DNA of 64,000 nucleotides, taken from JBBQZU01 sp041749535 (GTDB lineage: Bacteria; Bacteroidota; Bacteroidia; Flavobacteriales_D; Cryomorphaceae). This document shows, in pieces, positions 39,966-48,826 of the stretch. The notes below the pieces were generated by a model. The model saw only the letters and a program-made list of their open reading frames with translations, had not been told where the DNA came from and searched no databases. The translations under genes were made by a program, and so were the position numbers. The first letter of the stretch is position 1, and each line of letters begins with the position of its first letter. Where the stretch lies: positions 62,001 to 126,000 of the forward strand of contig JBGTBE010000003.1 of the NCBI GenBank assembly GCA_041749535.1, written 5' to 3'.

Positions 39966-41210
39966 ATGAGCGCTTTCCAGAAGCTGACCATACTAAGCAA
40001 ATGGCATCGATTTATTGGTCCCGGCTTGCTGTATGCCGGCGCATCTGTTGGTGTATCCCATCTGATTCAAAGTACCCGGGCAGGCGCAGAATACGGGTGG
40101 TGGCCACTTTGGGCCATTGTATTCATCCATTTGGCAAAGTATCCATTTTTCAAAATGGGACCGCAGTATGCAATGCGCACGGGTCACAGTCTTATACAAG
40201 GCTACTTCAAGTTGGGCTGGTGGGCAGTAGGTTTATTCCTTCTCTATACTGCCGTTACTATGTGGGCCATTATCGCTGCGGTCACTGCTGTAACAGCCGG
40301 CATAGCTGGTTTCGTGTTTGGCCTTTCGGCAGATACAGGCTCGGTGAGCGCCGTGATTCTTGCAATATGCGCTGCTATACTCCTCATAGGAAAATACAAG
40401 TGGCTTGACCGGTCCATGACCTACATCATAGTAATTCTTAGTGTGAGCACCCTCGCAGCATTTATCATAGCAATGGTACACTCAGAAGGTGTTCATCCTC
40501 AAAGTTTGGGGGAGATACTAAATGGTGTAACACTGCTCATGCTTGTAAAACTCATGGGCTGGATGCCCGCACCACTCGATATTTCAGTATGGCACTCTAT
40601 ATGGACCCTGGAGAAACAGTCCGTTTCGAAAGGACAGATCACCTACCGGCAATCCATGACCGATTTCAATCTCGGATATTGGGGTACCATGGTCCTGGCC
40701 ATGCTATTTTTGGGAATGGGTGTTTTTTCCCTGTACGGGTCCGGAGTACACCTTCCCGACGCGGGAGTAGGATTTTCGAAAATATTGCTCGGCATGTACA
40801 CATCCCAACTTGGAGTGTGGTCCTTTGCAATTGTGGCAGCAGCTGCCCTTGCTACCATGTTCAGCACGGTGCTCACCTGCCTCGATGCCATACCCCGATC
40901 GCTTGCCGAGACCTGGAACATTGCCGCAGGAAACAGGAAGAGCCACCGCTATATGCTCTCGATGGCATTGGTAATTGGTGGTGCGCTCGCACTGCTTACC
41001 ATCTGGAATCCGGGTATGATTACCATGGTAGACCTTGCAACCGTGCTTTCATTTGTGGGTACACCTGCCTATGCCTGGCTCAACTTAAGGACTGTGCAGA
41101 AGGAGCTCCGTGAGCGTGGGGAATCCCTTTCACCTCTTTATCTGTCTTGGTGCTGGATATCCATCGCTATCCTTGCTTCCATTGCAATTGTTTACTTGAT
41201 CGTTGTTTAG
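39966..41210 (+). CDS. Nramp-like divalent metal transporter with altered metal site
   Basis: A 414-residue protein with 11 membrane segments and the Nramp-like start FIGPGLLYAGASVGVSH. Classical Nramp proteins have DPGN in TM1 and an MPH-type motif in TM6 that bind Mn/Fe. Here TM1 reads ASVGVSHL and TM6 reads GWMPAPLD, so Asp, Asn and His ligands are missing. It may transport another ion (Mg-type Nramp-related proteins also lack them) or be a distant member. Start is ATG 39966, 5 bases after the upstream carrier; translation starting in that gene's frame is not supported. Operon with the SLC13 gene. Confidence 0.8.
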   Translation: MSAFQKLTILSKWHRFIGPGLLYAGASVGVSHLIQSTRAGAEYGWWPLWAIVFIHLAKYPFFKMGPQYAMRTGHSLIQGYFKLGWWAVGLFLLYTAVTMWAIIAAVTAVTAGIAGFVFGLSADTGSVSAVILAICAAILLIGKYKWLDRSMTYIIVILSVSTLAAFIIAMVHSEGVHPQSLGEILNGVTLLMLVKLMGWMPAPLDISVWHSIWTLEKQSVSKGQITYRQSMTDFNLGYWGTMVLAMLFLGMGVFSLYGSGVHLPDAGVGFSKILLGMYTSQLGVWSFAIVAAAALATMFSTVLTCLDAIPRSLAETWNIAAGNRKSHRYMLSMALVIGGALALLTIWNPGMITMVDLATVLSFVGTPAYAWLNLRTVQKELRERGESLSPLYLSWCWISIAILASIAIVYLIVV

Positions 41211-41249
41211 GTTGCATCTGTATCAAATTCAATTTCAAAACCCTTATGA

Positions 41250-41447
41250 GATATCTACTGTTTTTGGTACAGTTCGCCAACAGCGTTTACAGATTTATAC
41301 AACCTTTCGGCCGACTCCATCCCACTGTTCATCTGGCTTTGGAATTTCGGCGATGGTGAATCTTCTTTGGAAGCATCTCCTATTCATCGATACGATGAGA
41401 AAGGAATTTATCATGCTTGGGGCCAATTGACAGCAAGCTTTAATTGA
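41250..41447 (+). pseudogene. Remnant of a PKD-domain protein
   Basis: Translated in one frame, this stretch reads SPTAFTDLYNLSADSIPLFI followed by WLWNFGDGESSLEASPIHRY, which is the core of a PKD domain. It has no start codon context, begins right after a stop and ends at TGA 41445-41447. It is the relic of a larger secreted protein, common in T9SS-type bacteria. It lies between the Nramp-like gene and the GH16 gene. Confidence 0.6.
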
Positions 41448-41614
41448 AAACCACTGCGAAAGTTATCCAATGTGGTTTGCAATTCAAGCATTCCAGTAAA
41501 AACAATATTGGTCATTAAGTGTTTAGCTATTAAATAAAGCAAGATTCCACAAAGCACAGTTAATCAGTTAGATATAAATGGGACTTGTAAAGTTAAACGA
41601 AACGAATCGTTGCA

Positions 41615-43246
41615 ATGGGACCTTCTAAAAGTATCTTAATCACTCTTTTTATCCTTCTGACATTTGTTTCATCAGCCCAAACCATTCAAGACGATTTTGA
41701 AGGAAATGGCAATATCGCCAACTGGACCGCGACAGATTTGGTGATCAATACCAACCGTTCAAACCCTTTTCCGGAAGGCATAAATACATCCAACACGGTG
41801 ATGGAGTATTTCGATTACGGTGGATCCTGGGGCAATGCATTTTTTGAAGTGAACAACAACTTTCACATCGAAGCACACCCTGAATTTTCCTTCAAAATTT
41901 ATGTGCCATCGAGCAGCATCACCGGCGATCAACCCAACCAGGTCACACTCAAACTCCAGAATTCAAGGGTGATCGATTCCTGGAAAAGCCAGACCCTGAT
42001 CACCAAACCAATCGTGCTCGACCAATGGCAGGAAGTGAGCTTTAATTTTCTTTCTGATCCTTACGTGAATTTGGATCCCAATACACCTCCGCCGGCAGAG
42101 CGAAGAGATTTTGACAGGGTTTTGATTCAAGTGAATGGGGAAGACAATACCGATCTGGTTATTGCATACGTTGACGATTTTTTCCATTTTTCCAATACGC
42201 CCTTGCCCGAGCCGGAAGCATACGATGTGCTGCTCTGGTCGGACGAATTCGACAATGATGGCGACATCGACACTTCAAGGTGGTTTCACCAGACGATTTT
42301 TCCAATGGGCAACAGCTGGTTTAGTGGGGAAGTGCAACACTACACAGATCGGGTGGATAACAGCTATGTGGAAGATGGAAAACTGCACATTGTAGCAAAA
42401 CAAGAGACCTATACCGATCAGGGTGTTACCAAACAGTACACTTCCGCCCGGCTCAATTCCAAATTTGCCTTTACCTATGGGCGTGTGGAGTTCCTCGCCA
42501 AAATTCCCAGTGGGGCAGGCACCTGGCCCGCCATATGGATGCTCGGACAAAACATCAGCGAAAACGGAGCATGGTGGGAGACACAAGGCTTTGGCGAAGT
42601 ACCTTGGCCCGCGTGTGGTGAGATGGACATTATGGAGCACTGGGGCAACAACCCAAACCAAGTGGTCAGCGCTATTCACACACCTACTACCTGGCCACCG
42701 CAGGGATTTGTCATCAACAGCGGGGGCAGGGTGATCCCCACATCAATGGAGGAATTTCACACCTATGCTTTGGAGTGGGATGAAGACAAACTTGTTTTCA
42801 GTGCGGACGGTATCGTGCACTACATCTACCAACCGGCTGTAAAAACTGCCCAAAATTGGCCCTTCGATTCGCCCCAATATTTAATCATGAATGTGGCGGT
42901 GCTGCCCAATATTGACCCCGGTTTTACCCAAAGCGCATTGGAGGTGGAGTACATCCGCGTGTATCAGAAGAGCAGCCTCGAACTTGGTGAGAATGAAGTG
43001 CGCTCTGAAATCAGAGCATACCCGATTCCTGTAAATGATGAGATTGCACTCAAGCTCGGGGATGCGCTCAACGGACCAGTGAATTTCAGCATCTTCAGTA
43101 TGCTTGGGTCCTTGGTGGATACCCGGGAAGTGCAGGTGAAAAATGGCATCGCCCGACTCGATGGTTTGGACGCTTTGCCACGTGGAATGTACCTTATCAC
43201 TTTCGTGAAAAATGGACGGAACGAGGTGGTGAAGTTTGTGAAATAG
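41615..43246 (+). CDS. GH16 beta-glucanase (laminarinase-type) with T9SS sorting domain
   Basis: A secreted 543-residue glycoside hydrolase. Signal peptide ends SSAQ (residue 22). Residues about 23-195 form a carbohydrate-binding-like beta domain, about 205-455 the GH16 catalytic domain with the active-site motif E336-M-D338-I-M-E341 (nucleophile E336, acid/base E341), and about 460-543 a T9SS sorting domain (AYPIPVNDEIALKLG, ending VVKFVK). GH16 enzymes of this layout usually cut beta-1,3-glucans such as laminarin, suiting an organism that feeds on algal polysaccharide. No SusCD pair is adjacent. Confidence 0.9.
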   Translation: MGPSKSILITLFILLTFVSSAQTIQDDFEGNGNIANWTATDLVINTNRSNPFPEGINTSNTVMEYFDYGGSWGNAFFEVNNNFHIEAHPEFSFKIYVPSSSITGDQPNQVTLKLQNSRVIDSWKSQTLITKPIVLDQWQEVSFNFLSDPYVNLDPNTPPPAERRDFDRVLIQVNGEDNTDLVIAYVDDFFHFSNTPLPEPEAYDVLLWSDEFDNDGDIDTSRWFHQTIFPMGNSWFSGEVQHYTDRVDNSYVEDGKLHIVAKQETYTDQGVTKQYTSARLNSKFAFTYGRVEFLAKIPSGAGTWPAIWMLGQNISENGAWWETQGFGEVPWPACGEMDIMEHWGNNPNQVVSAIHTPTTWPPQGFVINSGGRVIPTSMEEFHTYALEWDEDKLVFSADGIVHYIYQPAVKTAQNWPFDSPQYLIMNVAVLPNIDPGFTQSALEVEYIRVYQKSSLELGENEVRSEIRAYPIPVNDEIALKLGDALNGPVNFSIFSMLGSLVDTREVQVKNGIARLDGLDALPRGMYLITFVKNGRNEVVKFVK

Positions 43247-43601
43247 CATCTGAAATACCCAGATATTCCGCTCTGTACGCCTGGCTGCCATGCATTACAT
43301 CGTTCAGGCCAAAACGTATGGAAGCCCCTTCGAAATTTGTCCCATCCCCGGCTTAACCAGGGCTATTCGCTTTTCAGCAAATAAAAAAGGCCACAACTGA
43401 TGGGGCTGTAGGGCGTCGCTTGCTTAGTAAAGGATGCAACCAAAAGCCTGGTGGATTTGAATTGATGCATCAGCCGGGCATCGGGACGGATGCCATCGGC
43501 TCTGTACCCATTTCAAAGTGCGGAGCTACATCCGTAGCCTATCTGAACGAATGAAAACAGTACGCATTCAGAAAATTAAAAATTGATGTACTCTGCAGCT
43601 G
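43247..43601. other. Intergenic region between convergent genes
   Basis: This 355-bp region separates the GH16 gene from the convergent FISUMP gene. I see no coding frame worth supporting and no strong T-tailed hairpin. Confidence 0.4.
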
Positions 43602-44462
43602 TCACTCATCTTTGATGCACCGCACAGCACTGCCATTGCCACGGCTTACACTTAAGGCATTTACACTGTTTTCGGAAAGCACCAGCCTCATGGCGCCATT
43701 TACACCCGCAACGGTACTGCTCCAGTAGCGGCCTTCAATGCCTTCATCGATGATTTCTCCATCCAACATTCTTCGGTATCCTGTCAGCGTCAGCTTCAGG
43801 GGTGAGAGATAGGCGCCATTGGCATCAAGGCCTTCCGTCCAACTGCTGAATTCTTCCAGCCACTCCAATTCCGTGGGCAGGCGGTAACCAAGGGGACAGG
43901 GATTGTTGACAGCACCTGCACCTTGCCATAAGTCGGTATTGTTTTGGCTGAGCCAATTTGAATTGCCTACAATGAAGAGATCGTCTCCTGGCAGTACTGT
44001 CGCTGACTGCTCACTTGAAGTGCCTGAGCTGCGGCATTGGTGTCCGTCACTGAACCTACCCCACTGGTATAGGTCGCCGTAGGCCAGCTCGTCATCAGGT
44101 GATGTAGCCACCTGCGATGCTCCAAGGTTGCGGTCCATCCATATGCGCCCGGTTTGAGGATTCAGCACTTCTACCACTTTGGTGCCTACGGGTATGCAGT
44201 GCACCGTTTCGGAGGGGTATGGATGCAGTGCTTCACCGCTGAAGCCAACCTCTTCTATGTCCTCTAGGGCATATTCCAGGGTGCTGCCGTCATTCAACCT
44301 GAGGTGGTACAAGGGCGTACCCTCATTGGTGAATGAAATGCTGTCAATATCATTCACCCCGTGGGTGACTACGCTGCCATTGAGTAATTCTATATGTTGG
44401 TTGTATTGCGCAAAGCCTGTCATGCTGGTCCACATTGCAACATAGAGGAAGAAGTATTTCAT
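43602..44462 (-). CDS. Exported FISUMP-domain protein
   Basis: A 286-residue exported protein (signal peptide ends near GFAQ) with a major-paralogous (FISUMP) domain: GRIWMDRNLGASQVATSPDDE, DLYQWGR, NPCPLGYRLPTELEW and YWSSTVAG are its landmarks in order. FISUMP proteins are lipid-free or lipid-anchored surface proteins of unknown function in Bacteroidota and Fibrobacteres. No T9SS tail is present. It follows the small T9SS protein gene with a 10-base gap, suggesting an operon. Confidence 0.8.
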   Translation of the reverse strand: MKYFFLYVAMWTSMTGFAQYNQHIELLNGSVVTHGVNDIDSISFTNEGTPLYHLRLNDGSTLEYALEDIEEVGFSGEALHPYPSETVHCIPVGTKVVEVLNPQTGRIWMDRNLGASQVATSPDDELAYGDLYQWGRFSDGHQCRSSGTSSEQSATVLPGDDLFIVGNSNWLSQNNTDLWQGAGAVNNPCPLGYRLPTELEWLEEFSSWTEGLDANGAYLSPLKLTLTGYRRMLDGEIIDEGIEGRYWSSTVAGVNGAMRLVLSENSVNALSVSRGNGSAVRCIKDE

Positions 44463-44472
44463 AGCAACTGGT

Positions 44473-45021
44473 TTATTGAACGATTATTTTTTCCGTGACT
44501 GCTATGTCCTTGCTCTGCACCCGGCACAAATACCATCCGGGGGCTACCTTGGCTGTGTCCCAATTGATTTTTGTATACCCGGTGTGTGCTCCCTGGTAGA
44601 GCACCTCTATTGCCTTTCCGGAAATGTCCAGAACTTCTATGCGCACATCGCCACTTTGCGCACCGCTGTATGCTATGCTCACAGCGTCGTGGCCCGGATT
44701 GGGGTAAATATTTAGCGCACTGCCGGTACCGGCATCAGAATCAGCTGTGTGCAGCGATGAAAGCTCGAAGGAGTAATTCGCTATTTCGGCAATGTCCCAC
44801 CAATCTATGCTGCCATCATTTTGATAGATGGCCATATTGTCTGCTACAAATTTAATGCTTTGTATATCGGCCGTATTGAACTGGTGTTGCTGACCGTCGA
44901 GCAGGGTTACCTTAAGGGATTGGCCGAAAGACTCGCCGGTCGCCAAGCCTGTGATCGCGGCGGCCAGCGCAATGGAGCCCAGGCGGCGGAGTGTGGTTGA
45001 TCGTAGTTGTGTGCATTTCAT
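44473..45021 (-). CDS. Small secreted protein with T9SS sorting domain
   Basis: A 182-residue protein with signal peptide (MKCTQLRSTTLRRLGSIALA, cleavage near SFGQ) and a short N-terminal domain containing VTLLDGQQHQFNTADIQSI, similar in style to the start of the FISUMP partner (HIELLNGSVVTHGVNDIDSI). The T9SS sorting domain follows (LNIYPNPGHDAVSI, ending EKIIVQ). The frame extends upstream to 45192 but only the ATG at 45021 gives a signal peptide. It is transcribed with the FISUMP gene. Function unknown. Confidence 0.7.
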   Translation of the reverse strand: MKCTQLRSTTLRRLGSIALAAAITGLATGESFGQSLKVTLLDGQQHQFNTADIQSIKFVADNMAIYQNDGSIDWWDIAEIANYSFELSSLHTADSDAGTGSALNIYPNPGHDAVSIAYSGAQSGDVRIEVLDISGKAIEVLYQGAHTGYTKINWDTAKVAPGWYLCRVQSKDIAVTEKIIVQ

Positions 45022-45670
45022 GCCATACGTGTCTTTAGAGCTTAAGTAGCCAACGCTTGCCAATGGAATCGGCTGCACCCCGCTATCAAAAAGCTTGGCG
45101 CAACGCTGCCCAATGGCTTTTGATGTATTCGCAACCACGAATATATATAAATTCGGACTAAATGACCGCGCGGTATGACCCAACCAATCCATTGGTTTTC
45201 AAAATCCCATGGTTGTTTGTACACGGCATAACGGGTCTGGTAAAAATGGATGAGAGGGGTTGGGGATGGAGCTGCTGGTTTTGGTGATATGTCGCTCAAT
45301 AACAACCAGTGACCGAGACAAAAAGACACGTTTATTTATGGGCTGGACGATCTAAAAATGATGATCAATTTTTAAAACAAATTGAAATTATTAAAAAATG
45401 GAAACATAATACGGAGATTTAAGGGTGGCCCGTTTTTATGGAATTCACTCCTTGCAGATCCTTCCAAGAGCTTCGGTCCTTTTGGCAAAAAGCATCCTAC
45501 ATGTAATTGTCATAGCGGCGGTTTACTTTTTTTCATGACTTTCATAATGGTACAGGCTACTTTGGGTAAGCCGTTTTGGGGATGGTAACCCAAGTCGTGA
45601 GAAGATGTCAACAAATTGGCTTCTGTTTCCTTTTAGAGAAGTTTAATTAGTACTGAACAATTCACTTAAA
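45022..45670. other. Intergenic region before the YdeI-like gene
   Basis: A 649-bp stretch with divergent genes on both sides. I see no supported gene; short frames lack domain features. It may contain promoters of both flanking genes but no full -33/-7 pair was found by eye. Confidence 0.4.
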
Positions 45671-46249
45671 ATGATTCAAACCGAACATTTCGAAAAAGTA
45701 GAAGTAACATCCGGTCAGGAATTAAGGGCCTGGCTGGATAAGAATCACACCAAAAGAGAAACCATTTGGCTGGTGACTTTCAAAAAGAATGTACCGGACA
45801 AATACGTCTCAACCTCGGAAGTACTTGATGCATTGCTCTGCTATGGCTGGATAGACGGTATCAGAAGAAAGCTGGATGATGACCGTACCATGCAGTTGAT
45901 TGCGCCCCGAAAAGTGGAGCATTGGGCGAAAACGTACAAAGACCGCGCGGCCCGACTCATCGAAGAAGGAAAGATGCAGGAAGCCGGGTTCCGTTCCATT
46001 GAATTGTCAAAGCAACTCGGCCTGTGGGATTTTATGGACGATGTGGACAAGCTGATCGTGCCTGATGACCTTCGGGAAGGCCTCGGAAAACGGGAAGGCG
46101 CTACGGAATTTTTTTATGCCATCAATGATTCCAGCAAGCGCTTTGTGCTCCGTTGGATCAAACTGGCCAAAACAGAAAAGACCCGCGCTGCCAGGATTCA
46201 GCAAATAGCGGAGCTTTCAGCAAATGGGGAGAAGTTGAAGGGGAGTTGA
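45671..46249 (+). CDS. YdeI/OmpD-associated family protein
   Basis: A 192-residue soluble protein of the YdeI/OmpD-associated family, marked by the N-terminal motif REWxxxxH-like RAWLDKNHTKRETIWLVTFKK, then VLDALLCYGWIDGIRRKLDD and a KVEHWAKTYKDRAARL helix. Members are small cytoplasmic proteins of unclear function sometimes linked to antimicrobial peptide resistance. It stands alone between intergenic regions of 649 and 349 bp. Confidence 0.8.
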   Translation: MIQTEHFEKVEVTSGQELRAWLDKNHTKRETIWLVTFKKNVPDKYVSTSEVLDALLCYGWIDGIRRKLDDDRTMQLIAPRKVEHWAKTYKDRAARLIEEGKMQEAGFRSIELSKQLGLWDFMDDVDKLIVPDDLREGLGKREGATEFFYAINDSSKRFVLRWIKLAKTEKTRAARIQQIAELSANGEKLKGS

Positions 46250-46598
46250 GTGGATATGAATTTGCGAAAAAGTGTAGGCCGTGGAGAGTGTCCAAATAAA
46301 GTAGACTGAACCTTCCGGAAAAGATCTGTTTGACCTATTCGAATATTTTGGCATTGATTCTAAAATGTAGCCAATGTATAGGTGGTGTGCGTTTATTTGG
46401 AATCACAAGAATATCGTAAAAAGAAATAGGAATCTTGAACGACTTAAATAGATATTCGCCACTGTTCGTGGACCGAATTATTGGGTTAGCTTTGGAGAAC
46501 TGAGCGGCTGCTTATGGCGGTTGTCAACGATATGCTCTTTTTTTATCAGTAACATTGAGACGAATTTCCTTGAGACAATTCAACAACCCTTTTCAACA
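46250..46598 (+). other. Leader region of the sigma factor gene with possible promoter
   Basis: No gene is supported. TAGCTTTG at 46487-46494 fits TAnnTTTG with a TTCG 18 bases upstream and would give a leader of about 100 bases for the sigma factor gene. The frame of that gene is open to 46521 but the added residues look unrelated to the family. Confidence 0.4.
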
Positions 46599-47474
46599 AT
46601 GAATCCATTTACAAGCGCATACCCTTCAAGCCAAACCGACAATGAACTCATCCAGGAAATTTTGGAAGGGAAGAAATCTGCTTTGAACCAACTCATTGAA
46701 CGGCACCAGCCTTTTATTTACAACATTGCCTGGAAAATGACAGCGAGCAAAGCTGACGCCGAAGACCTGACCCAGGAAGCGCTGATCAAGATTATTTCCA
46801 ACTTAAGTGCTTTTAAACAGGAAAGTGCCTTTCAAACCTGGGCCTACCGCATTGTGCGCAACCATTTTCTGAACGATCAGAAAAAACCAGACAGCATATT
46901 CGCCAGCAGCTTTGAAGACCTGGGACATAGGCTCGATGCCGCACCCAACGTGGAGCTTTCACTCGAAGAGCAGAAAATTAAGCAAGAAGAAATCCGAGAA
47001 GTGCGACTGCAATGCCTTTCGGGCATGCTGCTTTGTCTCACCAAAGAACAGCGGCTCATTTACATCATCGGCGATATATTTGGCGCCGACCACAATGTGG
47101 GCTCGGAAATCATGGAAATCAGCAAGGACAATTACCGCATGAAGCTGAGCAAAGCCCGCAAAGACCTGTATAATTTTATGCAAAACAAATGCGGACTGGT
47201 CAACAAAGCCAACCCTTGCAGGTGCCACAAGAAAGTGACTTTCGCCACAGAAAATGGGATGGTCGATGCCAAAAACCTGTTGTTCAACCGCAAGGAATAC
47301 TCCACATTCAAAGCGCAGTTGGAACCGGATGCGAATTATTTGGTGGACGATTCGGAGATGAAATATGTAGAACTGCATCAAGACCACAGCTTTAAAACGA
47401 CCTTCGAAAAGAAAAACTTCCTCGTAAAGCTGCTCGACGATGCCAACTGGAAGTCGATGTTGAATTTGAATTGA
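46599..47474 (+). CDS. ECF-type RNA polymerase sigma factor with C-terminal Cys-containing extension
   Basis: A 291-residue sigma-70-family protein. Region 2 is at about residues 15-85 (HQPFIYNIAWKMTASKADAEDLTQEALIKI, split here as it appears) with the pathway AYRIVRNHFLND in region 2.4. Region 4 spans about 140-190 (CLTKEQRLIYIIGDIFGADHNVGSEIMEIS). A further 85-residue C-terminal extension contains CGLVNKANPCRCHKKV, a Cys cluster that could bind metal or mediate control. No anti-sigma gene is adjacent. The start is ATG 46599; an open frame exists upstream. Its neighbours downstream form the Crp-led cluster. Confidence 0.85.
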   Translation: MNPFTSAYPSSQTDNELIQEILEGKKSALNQLIERHQPFIYNIAWKMTASKADAEDLTQEALIKIISNLSAFKQESAFQTWAYRIVRNHFLNDQKKPDSIFASSFEDLGHRLDAAPNVELSLEEQKIKQEEIREVRLQCLSGMLLCLTKEQRLIYIIGDIFGADHNVGSEIMEISKDNYRMKLSKARKDLYNFMQNKCGLVNKANPCRCHKKVTFATENGMVDAKNLLFNRKEYSTFKAQLEPDANYLVDDSEMKYVELHQDHSFKTTFEKKNFLVKLLDDANWKSMLNLN

Positions 47475-47558
47475 AAAAAGCTTTAAAGTCTTTACGTATG
47501 CTCTTTTTTCTTGTCTAATTAGTGTCTGTCCATAAAGTCCGCTATCTGCCTTGCACTT

Positions 47559-47651
47559 GTTCTAAAAACAGTCATTGACTTCAGTCAACTCCTTGATATT
47601 TAGAACAGCGTGCGCGTTGCTATCGAACTTTATAATCCAGTCACTTGACTG
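47559..47651. promoter_or_regulatory. Inverted repeats upstream of the Crp/Fnr-type regulator gene
   Basis: Nested inverted repeats occur here: GTTCTAAA (47559-47566) with TTTAGAAC (47599-47606), the inner TTGACTTCAGTCAA (47575-47588), and CAGTCACTTGACTG (47638-47651). TTGAC-N4-GTCAA resembles the Fnr/Crp half-site arrangement TTGAT-N4-ATCAA. They lie 80-172 bases before the regulator's ATG, so autoregulation is plausible. Confidence 0.45.
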
Positions 47652-47730
47652 AATGGGAAGACTCTAATTAAACAAACATGAACCCCTTCGTTATGGTTTA
47701 TATGTTGATCATAACAGCAATAAATTGGAA

Positions 47731-48297
47731 ATGAGAGCATACATTGAACACATCGCCGGAAAGCTACCGGATGAAGATTGGCAAATCTACGCGCAGCAAC
47801 TAAAAGTTACCGAAGCGAAAAAGGGGGAAATCATCCTTGGCTTTAATAAGCCCTGCACAACCATTTGGCACATGACAAAAGGAGCCGTGCGAAAACTTGA
47901 GATGGATCATGGCATAGAAAAGACGACGCACTTTTATGTGGCTCCAAAAGTTTTTACCGTCTTGCACAGTGCCCTCACAGGAGGGCTGAGCGATCTTGCC
48001 ATCATTTGCGAAGAAGATTGCGAGTTTCTGACTTTGGACATCAGTCAACTCAACGGTTTGTATCAACAATCCGGGTACATCGAGCGCGTCGGCAGAAGAA
48101 TGGCAGAAGAGGAGTTTATCCAGGAGTTTAGCATGCGCAGGATGTTTCTCAAGCTGGATGCACTGCAGCGTTATGAATTCATGGAAAAAGAGCATCCTGA
48201 AATTCTCCGACGATTTCAATTAAAGGATATCGCCACTTTTCTGGGGGTCACACCCGAAACACTGAGCAGATTAAGAAAGCTCCGTTTGTCGGTTTAG
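47731..48297 (+). CDS. Crp/Fnr-family transcriptional regulator
   Basis: The 188-residue protein has a cyclic-nucleotide-binding-like beta barrel (about residues 20-110; KKGEIILGFNKPCTTIWHMTKGAVR) and a C-terminal helix-turn-helix (RFQLKDIATFLGVTPETLSRLRK, split from about residue 158). The usual CRP cAMP-binding residues are not evident, so it may sense something else. Start ATG 47731 is preferred to the TTG two codons upstream. It heads a run of membrane and SDR genes that it may control, with inverted repeats before it and before the next gene. Confidence 0.85.
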   Translation: MRAYIEHIAGKLPDEDWQIYAQQLKVTEAKKGEIILGFNKPCTTIWHMTKGAVRKLEMDHGIEKTTHFYVAPKVFTVLHSALTGGLSDLAIICEEDCEFLTLDISQLNGLYQQSGYIERVGRRMAEEEFIQEFSMRRMFLKLDALQRYEFMEKEHPEILRRFQLKDIATFLGVTPETLSRLRKLRLSV

Positions 48298-48339
48298 GGA
48301 GCTTCGAACTTATCATTTATCAAGTGGATTCTATGGCTT

Positions 48340-48370
48340 GATGCATAATTTGCGCCGAATTAAATGCATC
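48340..48370. promoter_or_regulatory. Inverted repeat upstream of the 48375 membrane-protein gene
   Basis: GATGCAT-AATT (48340-48350) and its partner AATT-AA-ATGCATC (48358-48370) form a dyad around a 7-base spacer, ending 4 bases before the ATG. It could be an operator or an mRNA hairpin controlling translation of the gene that follows. Confidence 0.4.
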
Positions 48371-48374
48371 ATCC

Positions 48375-48824
48375 ATGGAAACAAATTATTTCAAAAATCC
48401 ACTTCATCCGTCTTTGCCACGGCACATCAGAACAGGTGTTTGGGCCAGCTTCGTCTCCGCTTTTATGCTGATCGGTATCGGCATTTTTTGGCTGGCGCAC
48501 CCTGCAGCTGCTGAAGGTTCATTCTCCATCATTCCCGACTCTGACGCAGCCATCCGTTTTGCTAAAATCACAGCCATCTTCAAAGCTGTCGGAGATTTTC
48601 TTCCACCGATTTTCGTTTTGCTGGCTCTCTACTTTCATCAATTTAGGTTGGCGGGTTTATTCCATTTGGTCACTCTTTTCCTGGTCATTGCAGTAGACAT
48701 GTTTCTTTGGGGCAGCTTCGTTCCCAACGCAGGTCCAACGGATATTTTACAACATATCCCCTTTGCCATACCTATCATCATCGCGGCTTATTGTTTCTTA
48801 AAACCAACCACTCAAAATTCATAA
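48375..48824 (+). CDS. Four-TM membrane protein of unknown function
   Basis: A 149-residue protein with four predicted membrane helices (about residues 20-42, 67-88, 92-112, 118-142). I do not recognise the family with certainty; size and pattern are like small DUF4267/DoxX-type membrane proteins. It is followed within 2 bases by a DUF4345 gene, so it is translated with it. Located downstream of the Crp-type regulator. Confidence 0.65.
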   Translation: METNYFKNPLHPSLPRHIRTGVWASFVSAFMLIGIGIFWLAHPAAAEGSFSIIPDSDAAIRFAKITAIFKAVGDFLPPIFVLLALYFHQFRLAGLFHLVTLFLVIAVDMFLWGSFVPNAGPTDILQHIPFAIPIIIAAYCFLKPTTQNS

Positions 48825-48826
48825 AT

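Noticed and set aside
45382..45588. 68-codon plus-strand frame before the YdeI-like gene
   Set aside because: No domain or signal and no promoter; treated as chance.
46481..46530. Possible integron attC-like site (GTTAGCT ... GTTGTCAAC)
   Set aside because: The conserved ends do not match the attC consensus, no integrase gene is near and no cassette pattern is seen.
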